Below, piece by piece: positions 25,321-38,400 of a DNA stretch of 64,000 nt. Source of the stretch: Serilophus lunatus (lineage: Eukaryota; Chordata; Aves; Passeriformes; Eurylaimidae). A program made the translations under genes and the position numbers. The notes below the pieces were generated by a model. That model was not told the origin of the DNA. It worked only from the letters and a program-made list of their open reading frames with translations, and ran no database searches. The first letter of the stretch is position 1; every line of letters starts with the position of its first letter. The stretch lies in contig VXBA01003716.1 in the NCBI GenBank assembly GCA_013399895.1, positions 359,679 to 423,678 of the forward strand. The letters are read 5' to 3'.

Positions 25321-25350
25321 GAAAAAAAAAGAAAAAAAAAAAGAAAAAAA
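25321..25350. repeat. A-rich low-complexity run
   Basis: Three A runs separated by single G. It reads as T-rich on the CBX7 mRNA strand. Confidence 0.8.
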
Positions 25351-26692
25351 ATCACCTTGATCTGACTTCACAAGCAGAAGGGCCCCCAAGCAAATGCAAG
25401 ACAATAAGGAGCATGCAGGAGCTACGAGGCTACTTAATGCCACTATTTACGTGTTACAACTTGCTGTTCCAAGGCATCATTTATATATCAGAGCAGTAAC
25501 ATCTAGTTTATAACCATTCAGGAACAGAGGAGCATATATCCCACAGGGGAATATATACCCCATTTTCCATATATTTTTTTTAAACACAGTGTTAACAATA
25601 AAGGCTTTTCAGTCTCATGAAGCCCCTCAGTTCTGTCATATATACAGCGAGTTCACTGTGAGAAGATCTATGAAATAAAAACTTCTGTTCCCCAAATGCT
25701 GCTGGTAAATTCTCACATGGAAACAGTTCTAAGAATGACTATTTTAACAGCTCTTCTTTGAGAAGGTTGTTCCTTGTGTACAGTTCAGTAATTTCCACTG
25801 GCTGAAGTTTGTTTTTCTTGTTTACAGCCATGGAGCCAAACGAGGTATGGGAGAGTTAGCCCATTTCTATTCTCGGCTTGTGCTTCAAATAGAATTATTA
25901 AACTCAGCTTCAGCTGAATGCTATTCTGGCTCTTCTAATCAAATGGAATGCTTAACAAAGCCCTGAGCACAGCATCTGATTTTCATGATACGTTAGCACA
26001 AGAGGTCCCAATTCAATTTTCATGTTTTGGGTTGAACTGGCAGATGGACAGTATTGGGGAGAAGAGACAAACAGAGACAACCTCTCTTGCCATAACTAGT
26101 AAACCCTTCATGCATCTCTACACCTGCAGAGGTGGAATAAAGCTAATTTTAATCTCCCTGAAGACCAGTTCCACCAAGGAAATTTACAACAATGTGTCAC
26201 CAGACAACGTGGAACAGAGCCATGTTTTAAAAAGATCAGGAGAAAAATCTTCTCGAAAAGATCTTGAAGATAAACAAGAATTCATGAATGTCAAAAAAAA
26301 AGAAAAGAGTCCACACCAACAAAATAATTGCTTGGTTTCCTACCACAAACTCCTCTTCACACACCCCACACCCCCCCAAAACCCACGCACACACAGCTTA
26401 ACCCGATTACAGTTAACTCCTCGTAACACAAAGCAGAATGGCAGCCAGGTACTTTGTTCCACACTTCGTGCAGAGAGATGATTAATCACCAGCAGAACAC
26501 ACGCTAGCTAGCCTGATCCAAAAAAATGATTAAGATATGAAGCTGTGGGTGGATCCTCTTTGAAAGACCACCACAGGTCTTTCAAAATTCCACTGCAAGA
26601 GGAAGAAAATATGTTTAAAGAAAAATGCCAAAACAAAGCGTTGAGAAGTGTCAGCTGGTGAGTGGAAAGAAAAGCAGAGGATGAAAATCTAG

Positions 26693-26698
26693 TTTATT
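26693..26698 (-). terminator. CBX7: Candidate CBX7 polyadenylation signal (AATAAA)
   Basis: The minus strand reads CTAATAAACTAG, followed by a T-rich stretch (GCTTTTCTTTCC) 20-35 nt downstream. It is the only canonical AATAAA I found on the sense strand within 3 kb of the CBX7 stop. Confidence 0.35.
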
Positions 26699-29290
26699 AG
26701 GACAAGCTCTTTCCTGACGCAGGATTGGTATTGCTTCCGATGTCAGCCAAAGCCAGGGACTTAGTAAATAGGAAGCTTTTTTTGGTGTATTTGTACGCTG
26801 AGACAAAGACATGACAGAGACAGCAGTTGCTGCTTTAGAATAAAGAAACCAGATCCTATAAATGCCATGAAGATCTACCAGGATGAGCTGCAGTTCAAGA
26901 CCTTGTTTGAAAACAGGCTAAAATATTATGCTTCTGCAATCATCACTACCTGACCTGCTACAACCTGCAAGAGTGGCCTCAGCCACGTGGTGTGGCCACT
27001 GGTCACAACAGGAGAGATGTAGGTATTCAGCACATTTGGCAGGTGTTCGGGAAGAGGGGGGGTGTGTGTGGGTGAGGATAACAACACTGTCTGACCCCAC
27101 ATCCTGCAAAAGAAGGTGCAACTCCAGACACAGAAGCCTCGCTCTGGACACCCACGTTCAACAAACATCCTGCGCCCGCATGCTTACCTCATCAGTTTGC
27201 CCTTGCTAGCTTTTTGCAAGCTTCTTTCCCACTCAGTCTTCCTCCCACCTCATAACTCCCCACCCAGCTTCCACTTCTCACACTCTCAAATTTCTCCATA
27301 ATAAAACTCCCACCTCACTTCTCTGAGAGACAAAAGGTCAGTCCAGAAATTCAAGATCTTCCCAGCGGTTCTGAAACTGCTGTGTCGCAGCGGAAGACAG
27401 GCTTGCTTAAACAGCTTGGAGTTGGAAGGGCAAATCTTAAATCTACACTGAGCTGCTATGCCCTATCTGAAGTAAAACCTGCTTTTAATAAAAACCATAG
27501 AGGCAGTCCAAGCACTTTACAAAAAAGAGATGTTTGGATGACACCCCAGAAGCTCTCAAATTCTGCAGGCCAGCAGCCAAGCCCCTCAGTGGAACACAGT
27601 GAGGATTTCCACAGGTGTTTCAGAGCTCAGAAGGCTCATAGCTTCATTTAGAATACATACAGTATATAAGAGATGCTTCAGGTGGGGTGGGATGAGGAAA
27701 CAAAGGGTTTGAGGGCAGTAATCACGACAGTAGCCAATGTTAACCCTGCAGCACTCTGTCCTTCAGTTCCCACTTCAGACTAGCTTACTTTTCTTGCTTT
27801 CCATAGGAAAAGGTCTATATTTAAAAAATTAAGTTATTTAAATAAAATTTGCTTTTAAAAATGGAAGAGAACATGCATGTGCAAGAACAGATGCTATGCG
27901 AAACTACCAACTCAAAATACAGCAATTCTCCAAAAACCTCAAAGTGTCACAGGCAGTCCAGCACAAGGCATTTTTAAGTGCAAGATCAGGCAGGGTCTAT
28001 TAAAATGCAGACCGTTTTCCTTGGCAAAGATTTTTACGCCTTCCAAGGGAAAGTTCCTATCAGTAAAGTAGTACAGGATCACAGATACTGTGAGGAGACT
28101 GGAGTCATGGAAGAATATCACTCAGGCAGTACAATCCAAGAATTCTCATTGCTAAGAATCAACGGTTTTCCCCCCCCCTCCTCAAATCTAATACATGCCT
28201 TCCCCACATGTTGTTTACCTTGGATCTCTCTATGGGATCCAAAAACAGAATTTGCTGCTAATCAAGGTCCATTTCTAGCTCAGTTCTGTCCAATTCCTGT
28301 GTCCTGGGCCTGTGCCAGTTTCTTGGATATCTTTGCAGTGCCAGGCAATGCTTCAGTTGTCCTATTAGCCCCTCCTCCCAGGGGAGAGGAGTCAGTTTTC
28401 AATCAACTTATTACCACAGATTCAGGGCAGCATTTGTTATTAATACTGAATTTGGCAAAGGGTAAGAAGACCCCACTTTCCATAATGCATTCCTCACACA
28501 GCAGAGCTGAGCCTGGAAAATCCTGTTTAGCATATACAGAATGGTATGTCTTGACTGCGCTGGGTTTCTGAGCTTTTAATGAGGGCAAATTGAATTTACG
28601 TTGCCAATTTAGATTTCAGAGATGCATTTCAGTCTTTCCACATGATCAGCAATCAAAGGGAGAAACCTCTGCTGTCTATACAGACCCGTGCTGCAAAGAC
28701 TGACTTACCACAGACAGGCAAATACGGCTCTGAAGTCCTGACAGCAGGCCACAGGGAAAACAGCACTGGAGAGAAAGTCTTAACAGGATGGAGTTATCTA
28801 CACAGGTAGGATCCATTGCCTCTCACTGCTGCAGGAAGAGAGGGAGGAGGAAGGTGGGAAGAGCAATGCACAGAGATGTATCTTTATCCAAGGGATATCA
28901 ATTGCAGAACAAGGCAGCAGACTAGAGATCCAGCTCTCTTTCCACCTCCACATGCCCTCTCCCCACAAATGCAGCTGCTGCCACTTGATGGGATAAAAGG
29001 CGAATTGTTCAGCTTGCTGCTTTCACATCAAGGAGGGGAGTCTTTGCCAGGGAAAGGGCTGTCAGTTTTTCAGCTGGACAAAGCAATGACAAACACCACC
29101 ACCCCCCCCCAACACTTCCCTTTTTTGCGTATCTGAAAAGGGGGAAAAGGAGGTTAAAAAAAAAAAAGGTCTCTGTAAACATTTTAAGAGGAGACATTTT
29201 GGATTTTTTTTTTTCTCTTAAGGGATAACATAACCCTTTCCTAGCCCCACCCTAAAAGCATTGGTTTTGGGGAGCACTGCAAACAGAGAT

Positions 29291-29439
29291 TCAGAACTGT
29301 GCACTCCGGTCTCGAAAGAAGCCCTCAGCCACTTGTGCTTCTCTGAAAGTGACGGTGATGGAGTTTGCCGTGATGTCTGTCACTGTCACTTCACTGGGGG
29401 GCACAGTGGGGATCCAAGGGGGACTGGCATCCACATCTG
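29291..29439 (-). CDS. CBX7: CBX7 exon 6 (terminal coding exon, Pc box)
   Basis: 149 nt ending with TGA at 29291-29293. The acceptor is CTTCTGCAG|CAG, a tandem NAGNAG site. Using the second AG would start the exon at 29436 and drop one alanine. It encodes the RING1-binding Pc box and the FFRDRS tail. Confidence 0.96.
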
Positions 29440-32400
29440 CTGCAGAAGGAAAGGCAGATAAGAGCATGTTAGTGAGAAAGAGAAGGTGAGGGAGAAGGAA
29501 GGAGGAAAAAAAGAGAGGGAAGGGAAAGATGGAAAAAGGGTCTCCTTCCTGACAAATAGGAGGTGAAATCAGCCTGAGCCTGCACGTTCAAAGCAAGAAA
29601 GAACAGGTGCAAGCCCTCCTCTCACAGACTAAGAGAAAATGGAGGACAATGGGAAAAGGAAAGAGTAGCAAAGGTGTCCAGACACACAGTGGCAACAGAG
29701 CAGCCTACAGGAAGGTCAAAAGACCCTGTAAAACCACCCAGCTCATCTAATCCCCAATTTCTTGGTACCTCTCACCTCAGCCCCTCATTTGGTTGTCCAT
29801 CAGCAAGGCACACTCATTCCAGTTTGAGCTCACCTGCTTCTAAATCCCCTACCCTGCTGAAAAGTCAAAAATCAAAAACTCTTATACACCATGTTCAGAT
29901 ACTCGTACAGGAGTCAAAGGGATCCAAAATGGAGGGTCTGCCTTGTAGTTCACCTGCAACACAGCCTTTGTGGGATTCTCTCAAAATTCCATCAATAGTG
30001 CTCTGTGGAAAGGCTGCTCTCCCTTTCTCATATCCCTCTTTTGCTCCCAGAAAGCTCCACACAGGAAACCAAAGCCCCCCCTGTACTTTCTTACTGTATG
30101 AACAATTATCAGACCCTCTGTCACCCAACATCCCACTTCCCCCCAACCCCCAGAGACTGCCATAAAGAGAGAGAGGAAGGAAAACACACCCTCTCTCTGT
30201 CATTCTCCTGTACTATATACTTGTGATCCCACCCTGGGCAAAGAACAAGGCCCCTTAAGAGTCTATTTCCTGCCTCAATCACCTAGGGTGCCTACTTTCA
30301 CCTTAAAAAGGTCCAATTCCTCCTAACAGTAACTGGGATTCCATGCAGGCCATATGTCGAGGGGAGAACGAAGACAGTTTTACAGTTCTGTAGTGCCACT
30401 CACTCTTATGATTCCCAAGTGCTTTACAGTCCCGTGCTCCTAGGGGAGAACAGCCCCACATATATTTGTCCACTGCCAGGATGTAACACTGGGCTCCTCT
30501 GTGCTACTCCCATTGCTGCCTCCCTGGATTCTGGGCACTATTCCAGTCCCTCTCAGAAAGGAGGGAATAGTGTTGATTCCCAGAACACAGCCTTCTCCCT
30601 AAAATTCTGCCTAATCCAGGCTGGCTAACAGCTACTCCTAGCAAGGAGTAACAGGATTCCCTTAGCTACTACAAGCAGCACAAGCTCCGTTTTTCCACTC
30701 CTCAGGAAAGCTACGCCTTCAGAAGCTCTAATAATGCAAGGATAGAGTTTCCCTGGTAACTGAGAGCAACACACACATCCCACAGCCCTCCTGCACAAGA
30801 TGCTGGTATCCTTCCCCAAAATGCCAAATGTGCTTGGACATCTCCTGTGCCCCCACACTCATGCTGCCTACTCAGTGGGATCAGGCAGGAGTCAACATCG
30901 TCACTTCATCTCTCTCATCCCCTCCTCACACAGCTCTATAGCAAGAGACATTAGAGGGACGTGGAGAGGAAAGGAAGGGAGGGCGTAGGGGAGAACACTG
31001 TGGGTTTGTAGCAGCATTCCTCTATGCTTCTCAGAGCAGCACTGAGAGGAGTGCTGGTGTCCAAGCTTGCCCAAGCTGCTTTGAGCCAAGCAGTGGGCTG
31101 AGCAGGTGTGGATATGTGGACAGACACCTGTGTGTCACCTCTGCTGGGAAGAAACTGTTAGGAGGGGAATAACCTGCAGTATCTTCTGCGTGTTTTCTAA
31201 CACTGGGAGGGGCATCACGAATGGAAGACTACAGAGAAGCAACAGCACCAAAAAAACCTGTTTCATCTGTGCTTTTCAAACAAAAAAGAAACCTGCAAAC
31301 AAGAGGGCCATAAGATGAACCAGTGAGAGGTGCTGAGGACCTGACCTAAACCACAATGCCATCCTTCACACGGCCCAGAACTTTGCAGCCAAGGGGTGTC
31401 TGGTCTTACCTTCTTTGCTGGTGTGCTGCATGGCCTCCCAATCCTCAGGGCCTTGCCTGGCCTCTAGGCCCACTGCATCATTCAGGAAAAAATCATGCCT
31501 GCAGTTTCGGTTCTCCAGGCTCGCCATGCGGGGGAACTTCTTCCTTGACAGTCGCAGATACTTCTGGTTTTTGCGTTGCTTCCGGAGAGAGAATGGCAGG
31601 ACTGCTCCCCCAGTCTTCTCTGGGAACTCTGCCTGCCCTGCCTTGGCCCCTGGCAGGCTGCTGTCTCCTCCTCCAAATCTCCTTGCAAGAGAAAAACAGA
31701 GCTTCTCCTTTCCCTTGTGGGCACTCCTCAAGTCCATGCCATACAGCCGCTGCCAAGACATCAACGAGGCAAGGGTCAGAGTGGACATCTGATCATACAG
31801 GCAGTGCTCCCCCTGGGAGCCAGGGAACTATTCTTTGTTCAGTCCCTGAACATCTAGATGAGCTAGGATAAGGCATGCTGCTTCTACAACACTGTTTCTC
31901 TCACCTCTTCAAGTGCCACCTAAGCTCTTCCTAATATGCCCTTCCTAGGATTGGCTGCTTTGCTTGGAACAGTCAAAACATGCTGAAACTCTGCTTCCAA
32001 CCAGGGGCTACCTTTAACTTGAGGGAAAGTTCAAGATGAACTTGAAATTAAAAGAACATGCAAACCAGGTAACCTGCAACCACTCAAGCCCTTATAGACT
32101 CCTAGTGCGGAGAGCAAGAGCTGTTGTTCTGTTTTGGTTTTTTAAAGACAAAATTTGCCAGCTCTTCAGCTAACTACCTGCCTAACCACTGACTTCATGG
32201 TGTTGTGTTCACTTGTTACCTCCAATTTTGTCCATGCAACAGCAAATAAGACAGTTCCCACCTCCCTGAGAGCAGAGGAGCAGCACAGCAGCTAAGAGTC
32301 AGAAATACACAGAAGAGCAAGAGGCTACCTGCAGTAGGAGGCGCTTTGGTTTGGGGCCTCTTTTCCTGTACCCTGATGCACGGTCTCTCTCTTCCCTGTG

Positions 32401-35400
32401 AAAGAGGAACACAAATCAAACTGAGTACTAAACACCACAGCATAAAACCTAGTTGGGACTTTAGCCTTTCACAGCACATCTCCTTCAATTTCCTATACTA
32501 AAACCCAACGGTGACCAGGGTGGGCTTGGAAAACATCCCAGAATTGCTTCCTGTAGGAGTGAAAGCCTTGCAATAGGGGAATTTCTCTGACACAGCTGAT
32601 GAAGGATGGGTTGGAGAAACCTACCACCTCACATCACTCCAGTCCAGCTCTGGACCTGATTAAAACCTGAGACTGATTGCTCCCTGGCTCAATGCTGCCT
32701 GTTCTTGGCCTCATTTCCTGAACAGTGCCAATCAAAGCTGCTTTAACCTTGTCTTGCCTGTCTCAACCAACACCAAGATACATAAATCAAGCAGGATTCA
32801 CTGCTATACAGCTCATCTTTGACTGAAGTAAGGACAACAGGTCACTTTATGCATAGAATGAAATAAAGACAGAATTTCTTTTCCTGTGTCCAGGGAGAGA
32901 AAGAACGAGCGCCCTTACTTTTCTTCATAAGCCACTACCAGGCGAGGGTCCAAGATATGATCCTCTGGCTCCCATGTGCTGTATCTGAAGAAAAACATAA
33001 GGAATAAAAAGTAAACAATACTTTAATGAAACATTCTCTCAGCGTCCCTGCTACCAGTGTGCTGCAGCCCTGGATGTTGTCTTCATCAGGGTCAGTGGGG
33101 CCTGCCACAACATTGCAAGGGCTCTGAGGAATCCCAGCCATTCCCTCCCCTACTTCCCACAGACACCACCTCCCCTTCCCAAAACAGGCAGGGCCAACCA
33201 TCAAGCAGCCCTCTGTAGGAAAAACAGAGAAGACTTTCCTCCCCAGGGCCCCGTCCACACTGTTTGCAAAGCCTGTGCAGACACTTGCAAACTGATTTTA
33301 AGTCCATGCCTAAACAGGTCTCATCTGCAGCACTCCCTCAAATCCAACAAACCCCATGGAACAAGACGTGCTCTGATACAGCTTTCTGAAAAATAGGTCT
33401 CTCTTAATTTAGAGTGCTCAAAGAGTAAGTACGCTTTCTCACCTGCATTATTAATTACCTCTAATCACTGAAGCCGAAAGTATTCATTTAAGAGTTTAAT
33501 TTCTCTCCACTGATGCCGTTCAACCAAACATGTTCAGACCTGGGCCCTGGGGCAAGCTCATGGCCACTTGCCAATGCCTCCTCCTCCTGCTCAGCTCCCC
33601 CTGCGGGTTGTTCCTATCGAAAGGAGCTCATCGGTACTTTGTAGCGGCGCGGGAGGAACCATCCGCACTTGGGGCAGGGCCACCAACACTGCTCCCAACA
33701 GGCTGCGTGCTCCAAAAGCAGCCTGTGAACAGCATCACTCGCTGACCCAGCTCCCTCCCTCCTCGACAGCCAGGCAGCTGAGACAGGAATCAGATGTGCA
33801 GGAAAGGACTGAACCCATCCACCAGGCAACTCCAAAACCCGCTCCCAAAGAGCACAGCTGCACTTAAGACCAGGGAGAAGCAGCCAAAAATTCCCACTGT
33901 GGAAGCTGAAAGGATCACACGGTGGTCCTTGTGGAATATTTGCTTCTAAGAGGTCATGCTTGCCCAGAAAAGCTGAGTGTCATGTCTCTGTTGCACAAAC
34001 TCTAAGGCCAGAAGGCAAGTCTGAAAACCCAAATGCTTTAGAACACTCATTTTCCTGGAATGTGAAGTCCAGGCGTGGAGATAGAGCACCTCCCAGGCCC
34101 TGGGGAGAAGGACCAGAGAGGAGTCCCATGCAGGTGCTTAAGGGGGCATTTGTATTCGTGCCTTTAAGCAAACAGCAAGAAAGCATTTTAGGATGTTTAC
34201 ATTTCTGGATGAAGCAAAGGCTGCATAAGAGGGCACGTGACACATGCCTTTACTACACAGGGGAGGTGGTTTGGGAATGCTTTTCCCTGTCATCTCTCTA
34301 TTACAGAGAAGAAAGATACTGTAAAACAGAAGCATTCCTGAAGAATGGGTCTAGAAATGAAAATACAATTCTTTTATTAAAGAGAGAATCAAAAATATGA
34401 AATTCAGATATCTCAAGGTGCACTGTACATCAGAGAGTTAAGAGCAGGCATGCCTTCATAACCAGCTGATCTCTCTCCCTCCCTCCCTTCCTGCCTCCTG
34501 CAGCAACCTGACCGTGAGCTGTTAAAGCCAAGATGCTGTTTGAAAAGAGGAAGGTTTCCTCCCAGCTGCAGGGATTCTGGCACTCATCCTACAAATGCAA
34601 GAAAAATAACACCACGGGGGGGAAAAAAGTCATCAGATTGCTTTTCATAGGCAGGAGAAGAAAGGGGATTTGCTTATAAAAAAACCCTGGTGGGTGTTGC
34701 CATTTTCTCTGCAGTTCAGATTCTGGCTTCTCTGCAGCAGCAAAACACTGCATATAAAAAAACATGGATGAGTTTGCCACGCGCGCGCGCACACGGAGCT
34801 TTAGACGCGGGTACACACAGCCCAGGCTGCAGCAAACTGCAGAGAGAAGGCACTCTGGAAAACACAGATCATATGATCTTCCTTCCTCCTCCTTCTACTC
34901 CTCCTCTTCCCCCTCCCCTCTTAACTCCAAGACAAGTTGTAAACAAGCTTGTAGCTACAATCAGATTGTCACTCCTCCACTCTCTGACTCCAGCAGTGCA
35001 ATCCAGAAATCTGAGGTGCAGTGCATGAACAAGAATTTTGTATTAAAAAGAGGGGGAGGGGGGAAATAAGAAAAATGAATTACATATGAAAGCTGTAAAC
35101 TACTGACTCTTCCTTATGCTCTTCTATGATGCCTCCAATGGGAATGATGGGATAATAGGCACAGAGATTATACAAAGATCAATGCAACAAAGTTGGGGAG
35201 GGGAATGGAAAAACAGGACATGGGATGAGCAAACAGATACAAAGACGCAAACAGCTTGTAGTGTTGCATGCTCTCACAGGCATTAATTTAGAAACAAAGA
35301 ACAGAGATGATGGGATGAAAGTGACTGCAATGCTTTGAGCATCTTGGTTTTAAGTCACTCAAACCAAAGAGTGAACAGTTAAAGTGGAGGGGGACAAGGG

Positions 35401-38400
35401 GAAAGAAAAAAAAAAATCAGTGCTCTTCAGATTTGGAGTTTGGAAGACATGTCACAGTATCGAATGTAGGAAACCCTGACATTACCTTGCTCCCTATGGA
35501 GCTGTGCTTTAAATTCCCCAAGGTTTTATTCTCCCCCAGAGTTCCAAGGCACAGGACAAGGAAAGGCAGCAGTCAAGAATAAGGGCTTCTCTGTCCAAGG
35601 AAACATTATGCCATGCCTCAGCCCACCTTCTTGGCAAGGGACTTTTCACAAGAAGGACCTCAATGCATTTGTTGAAAGGAGAACTGGATAAACATCAGCA
35701 TTCTGGCCAAAAGGGGCTGGGGCCTCACAGGCTCCAAATACATTTCCCACCCTCTATCAGCGATTAAATAAGACTTGGCTACTTCAGGCTGAAGCAGTCC
35801 AAGGAGTGACCCACACTCCATGGCAGCTGGTGCTCAACAAGTGCTTTGACAGCAGGGCTCACAGTCAAGAATAAAGTCACCCTCTCCCACCACCACCAGA
35901 GAAGGGAAGCTGCTTATATTTACCCGTGCCCTACAAGCATAAGGATCAGGCACATAGGAACGTATTTCAGCTCCTTGGCCACCAGCACAACCTGTCAGAA
36001 CCATCCTAGAGGGCTCTGCTTTGCAGCTCTGAGGACAAACCCGTAACAAGCGGCTCCCCGTGCTTAGCAACACACAGAGTAACCCCGCGTGTAAGGCTGT
36101 GGTACCCACGCACCCTGTGTGTGTACACACACAGCCCCAAACACAAAGGCAAGGCCCCAGATGGGTTGGCCAGGAGGCTTTTCTACTAGACTGCCAGCTG
36201 ACACAGTAATATTCTCCAGTTACCTAATCCTTCTAATCTCAAAGCATTTTACAGACTGTTGAAGCACAGAGCTGTCACTCTTCGTCAGAGGCGGCTGCAT
36301 TTTTAAGAAGAGAAGTATCTGTAAACACTGCACAGCAACGCAGAAAAAAACCACTTGGTTTTTTTTTTTTTCATTTTTGCAACATAGCAACCAAAGTAAA
36401 AGCAGAAAAGGCACTCATAATAACAGAAGGTTTCGGACAAGGAAATGAAGGCATGGTGGTAATTTTCAAGGGACAAAGATCACCTGCATTTGGCGACAAT
36501 CAATAAATCTGAAACACTGCCCCTTTCTGCTGGTGAATTGCAGAGGGGAAGCAGTAGGATAAGAAGACAAGACCATCAACACGTTTTCTATTTTAAAAGA
36601 CTGCAGACAGCTCTAAAAATAAAGTGGGGTCCTCTTGGTGCTGACTCAGAGAAGCAGGAGCCATTCCAAGTTCAGAAGAATTTGTGTTCTTTGTTGAACC
36701 AATAATGAATTTAAAAACATTTGTATCTAGAAAGTATCTCAATGAAATAGTTCAGTGGTGGCAAACCTCAGTCTGAATAGACTGGCATGCAGTTTGTATT
36801 CCTCAGCTGCCAATTCACAAACAGATTTGGGTTTGGTTTGTGGCTCTTTGGTTTCGTTTGTTGTTGTTGAAATGAGACAAGCAATTACCCACTATGAATG
36901 AGATGCTCAATTGCAGAGACACAGTGTGAGCTATTACCAAATATTAAAGAAAAAAAGACAAGTAAACACAACTTACTTTGGGGGCCATCCTTTCCACTTC
37001 ACCAAGTATTCTACTTTACCCTGAGGGTGGAAAAAGGAAGAAGAAAACAGGTGAACTCTGCAACCAAATATGGACTACAGAAGGAGATGCAATCAATTAA
37101 CAGCACTAAACTCTGCAACCAATAAGCTCATTTCCCATGACTTTATTTTCAAAACAAAGCCACTTCCTCATTCAACTCTACTTGCTATACCTTTTCCCCC
37201 CACAAAATGGGCATGCAGAGGTGTTTAAGCATGCTTGCACTCCCATCAGCTCAGAGCACAGCTTTGCAGAAGGCTTGCAGGCAGAACTCTTAAGAGCAAG
37301 ACTGAACCATTCCCACATTTACAGGCAATCCTACAAGAAGTCAGCACGTGTAAGTGCAAGAGGGAGATGTATGCCAAGAGCAAATGTCAGAGGAAATTTT
37401 TAAGCAGAGAAAAGAAACACAGTATTTCAGAACCTATGAAGCATCTCTGGCTTGTTCCTTTCCATTTGCTACATGCTCTACTCAAACACTGTTCCATCCA
37501 TCACAGGCACTCATCCTTCTGACCCCAAGCACACAGCTGCAGTTCAGAGTTATCCATTTATTTGTCAACTCTAAGTACAAGATTTAAAAACAAAAATGAA
37601 AAAAAAAAAAGAAGTGACTCGAAAGCATGTTCAAGGGCCCTGTGAGCAATGTCTACAACTATCAAAATATTTAACAGTACACTGAGGGGCCTGTTAAGCA
37701 CTTCCCAAAGCATGGCAAAGGCCTTCGTGCACGCAGGACAACCACTCTCCAAGAGCCACCTTTGCAGGAGAGCACAGCCAGGAAAGCACCGGGGTACTTG
37801 AGCCCGAGAACCCGTTTCATTTTCCTCATGGAGGGCTCGCCGGCTTCCCAAGATTGGAAAAAACAGTGCCCTATAAGGAACTTTCCAACGGAGGGTCGCT
37901 ACACACTCACTGCACGCTTGCAGGTTAATCCTTACAACACCCCGCGGGGCCCGGCAGCGCTTCCACGGCGGGGAAACTGAGTCACGGGAGCCTTCCCAAA
38001 CCCTCTCCGGTTCGCGCTCTCCCCTTTGGTGCCAGCGGGACGAGCCCCCGGCAGCGACAGCGACAGCGACAGCCNNNNNNNNNNNNNNNNNNNNNNNNNN
38101 NNNNNNNNNNNNNNNNNNNNNNNNNNNNNNNNNNNNNNNNNNNNNNNNNNNNNNNNNNNNNNNNNNNNNNNNNNNNNNNNNNNNNNNNNNNNNNNNNNNN
38201 NNNNNNNNNNNNNNNNNNNNNNNNNNNNNNNNNNNNNNNNNNNNNNNNNNNNNNNNNNNNNNNNNNNNNNNNNNNNNNNNNNNNNNNNNNNNNNNNNNNC
38301 CCCGGCGCGCGGGCGGGGGGGGGGGAGCGGCGGCGGCGGCGGGAGGGGGCCGGGGGAGAGGCGGAGGGAACCGCCTGAGGCGCCGCTCCCGCCTGTGCCC

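Larger units (their letters stand above)
22480..29290 (-). other. CBX7: Probable CBX7 3' UTR (end uncertain)
   Basis: Non-coding sequence downstream of the CBX7 stop. Candidate ends are AATAAA at 26693-26698 (UTR about 2.6 kb) and the double ATTAAA near 22486-22503 (about 6.8 kb). No coding frame is recognised. A purine/A run at 25321-25350 and C runs at 28170 and 29100 are the main low-complexity patches. Confidence 0.45.
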
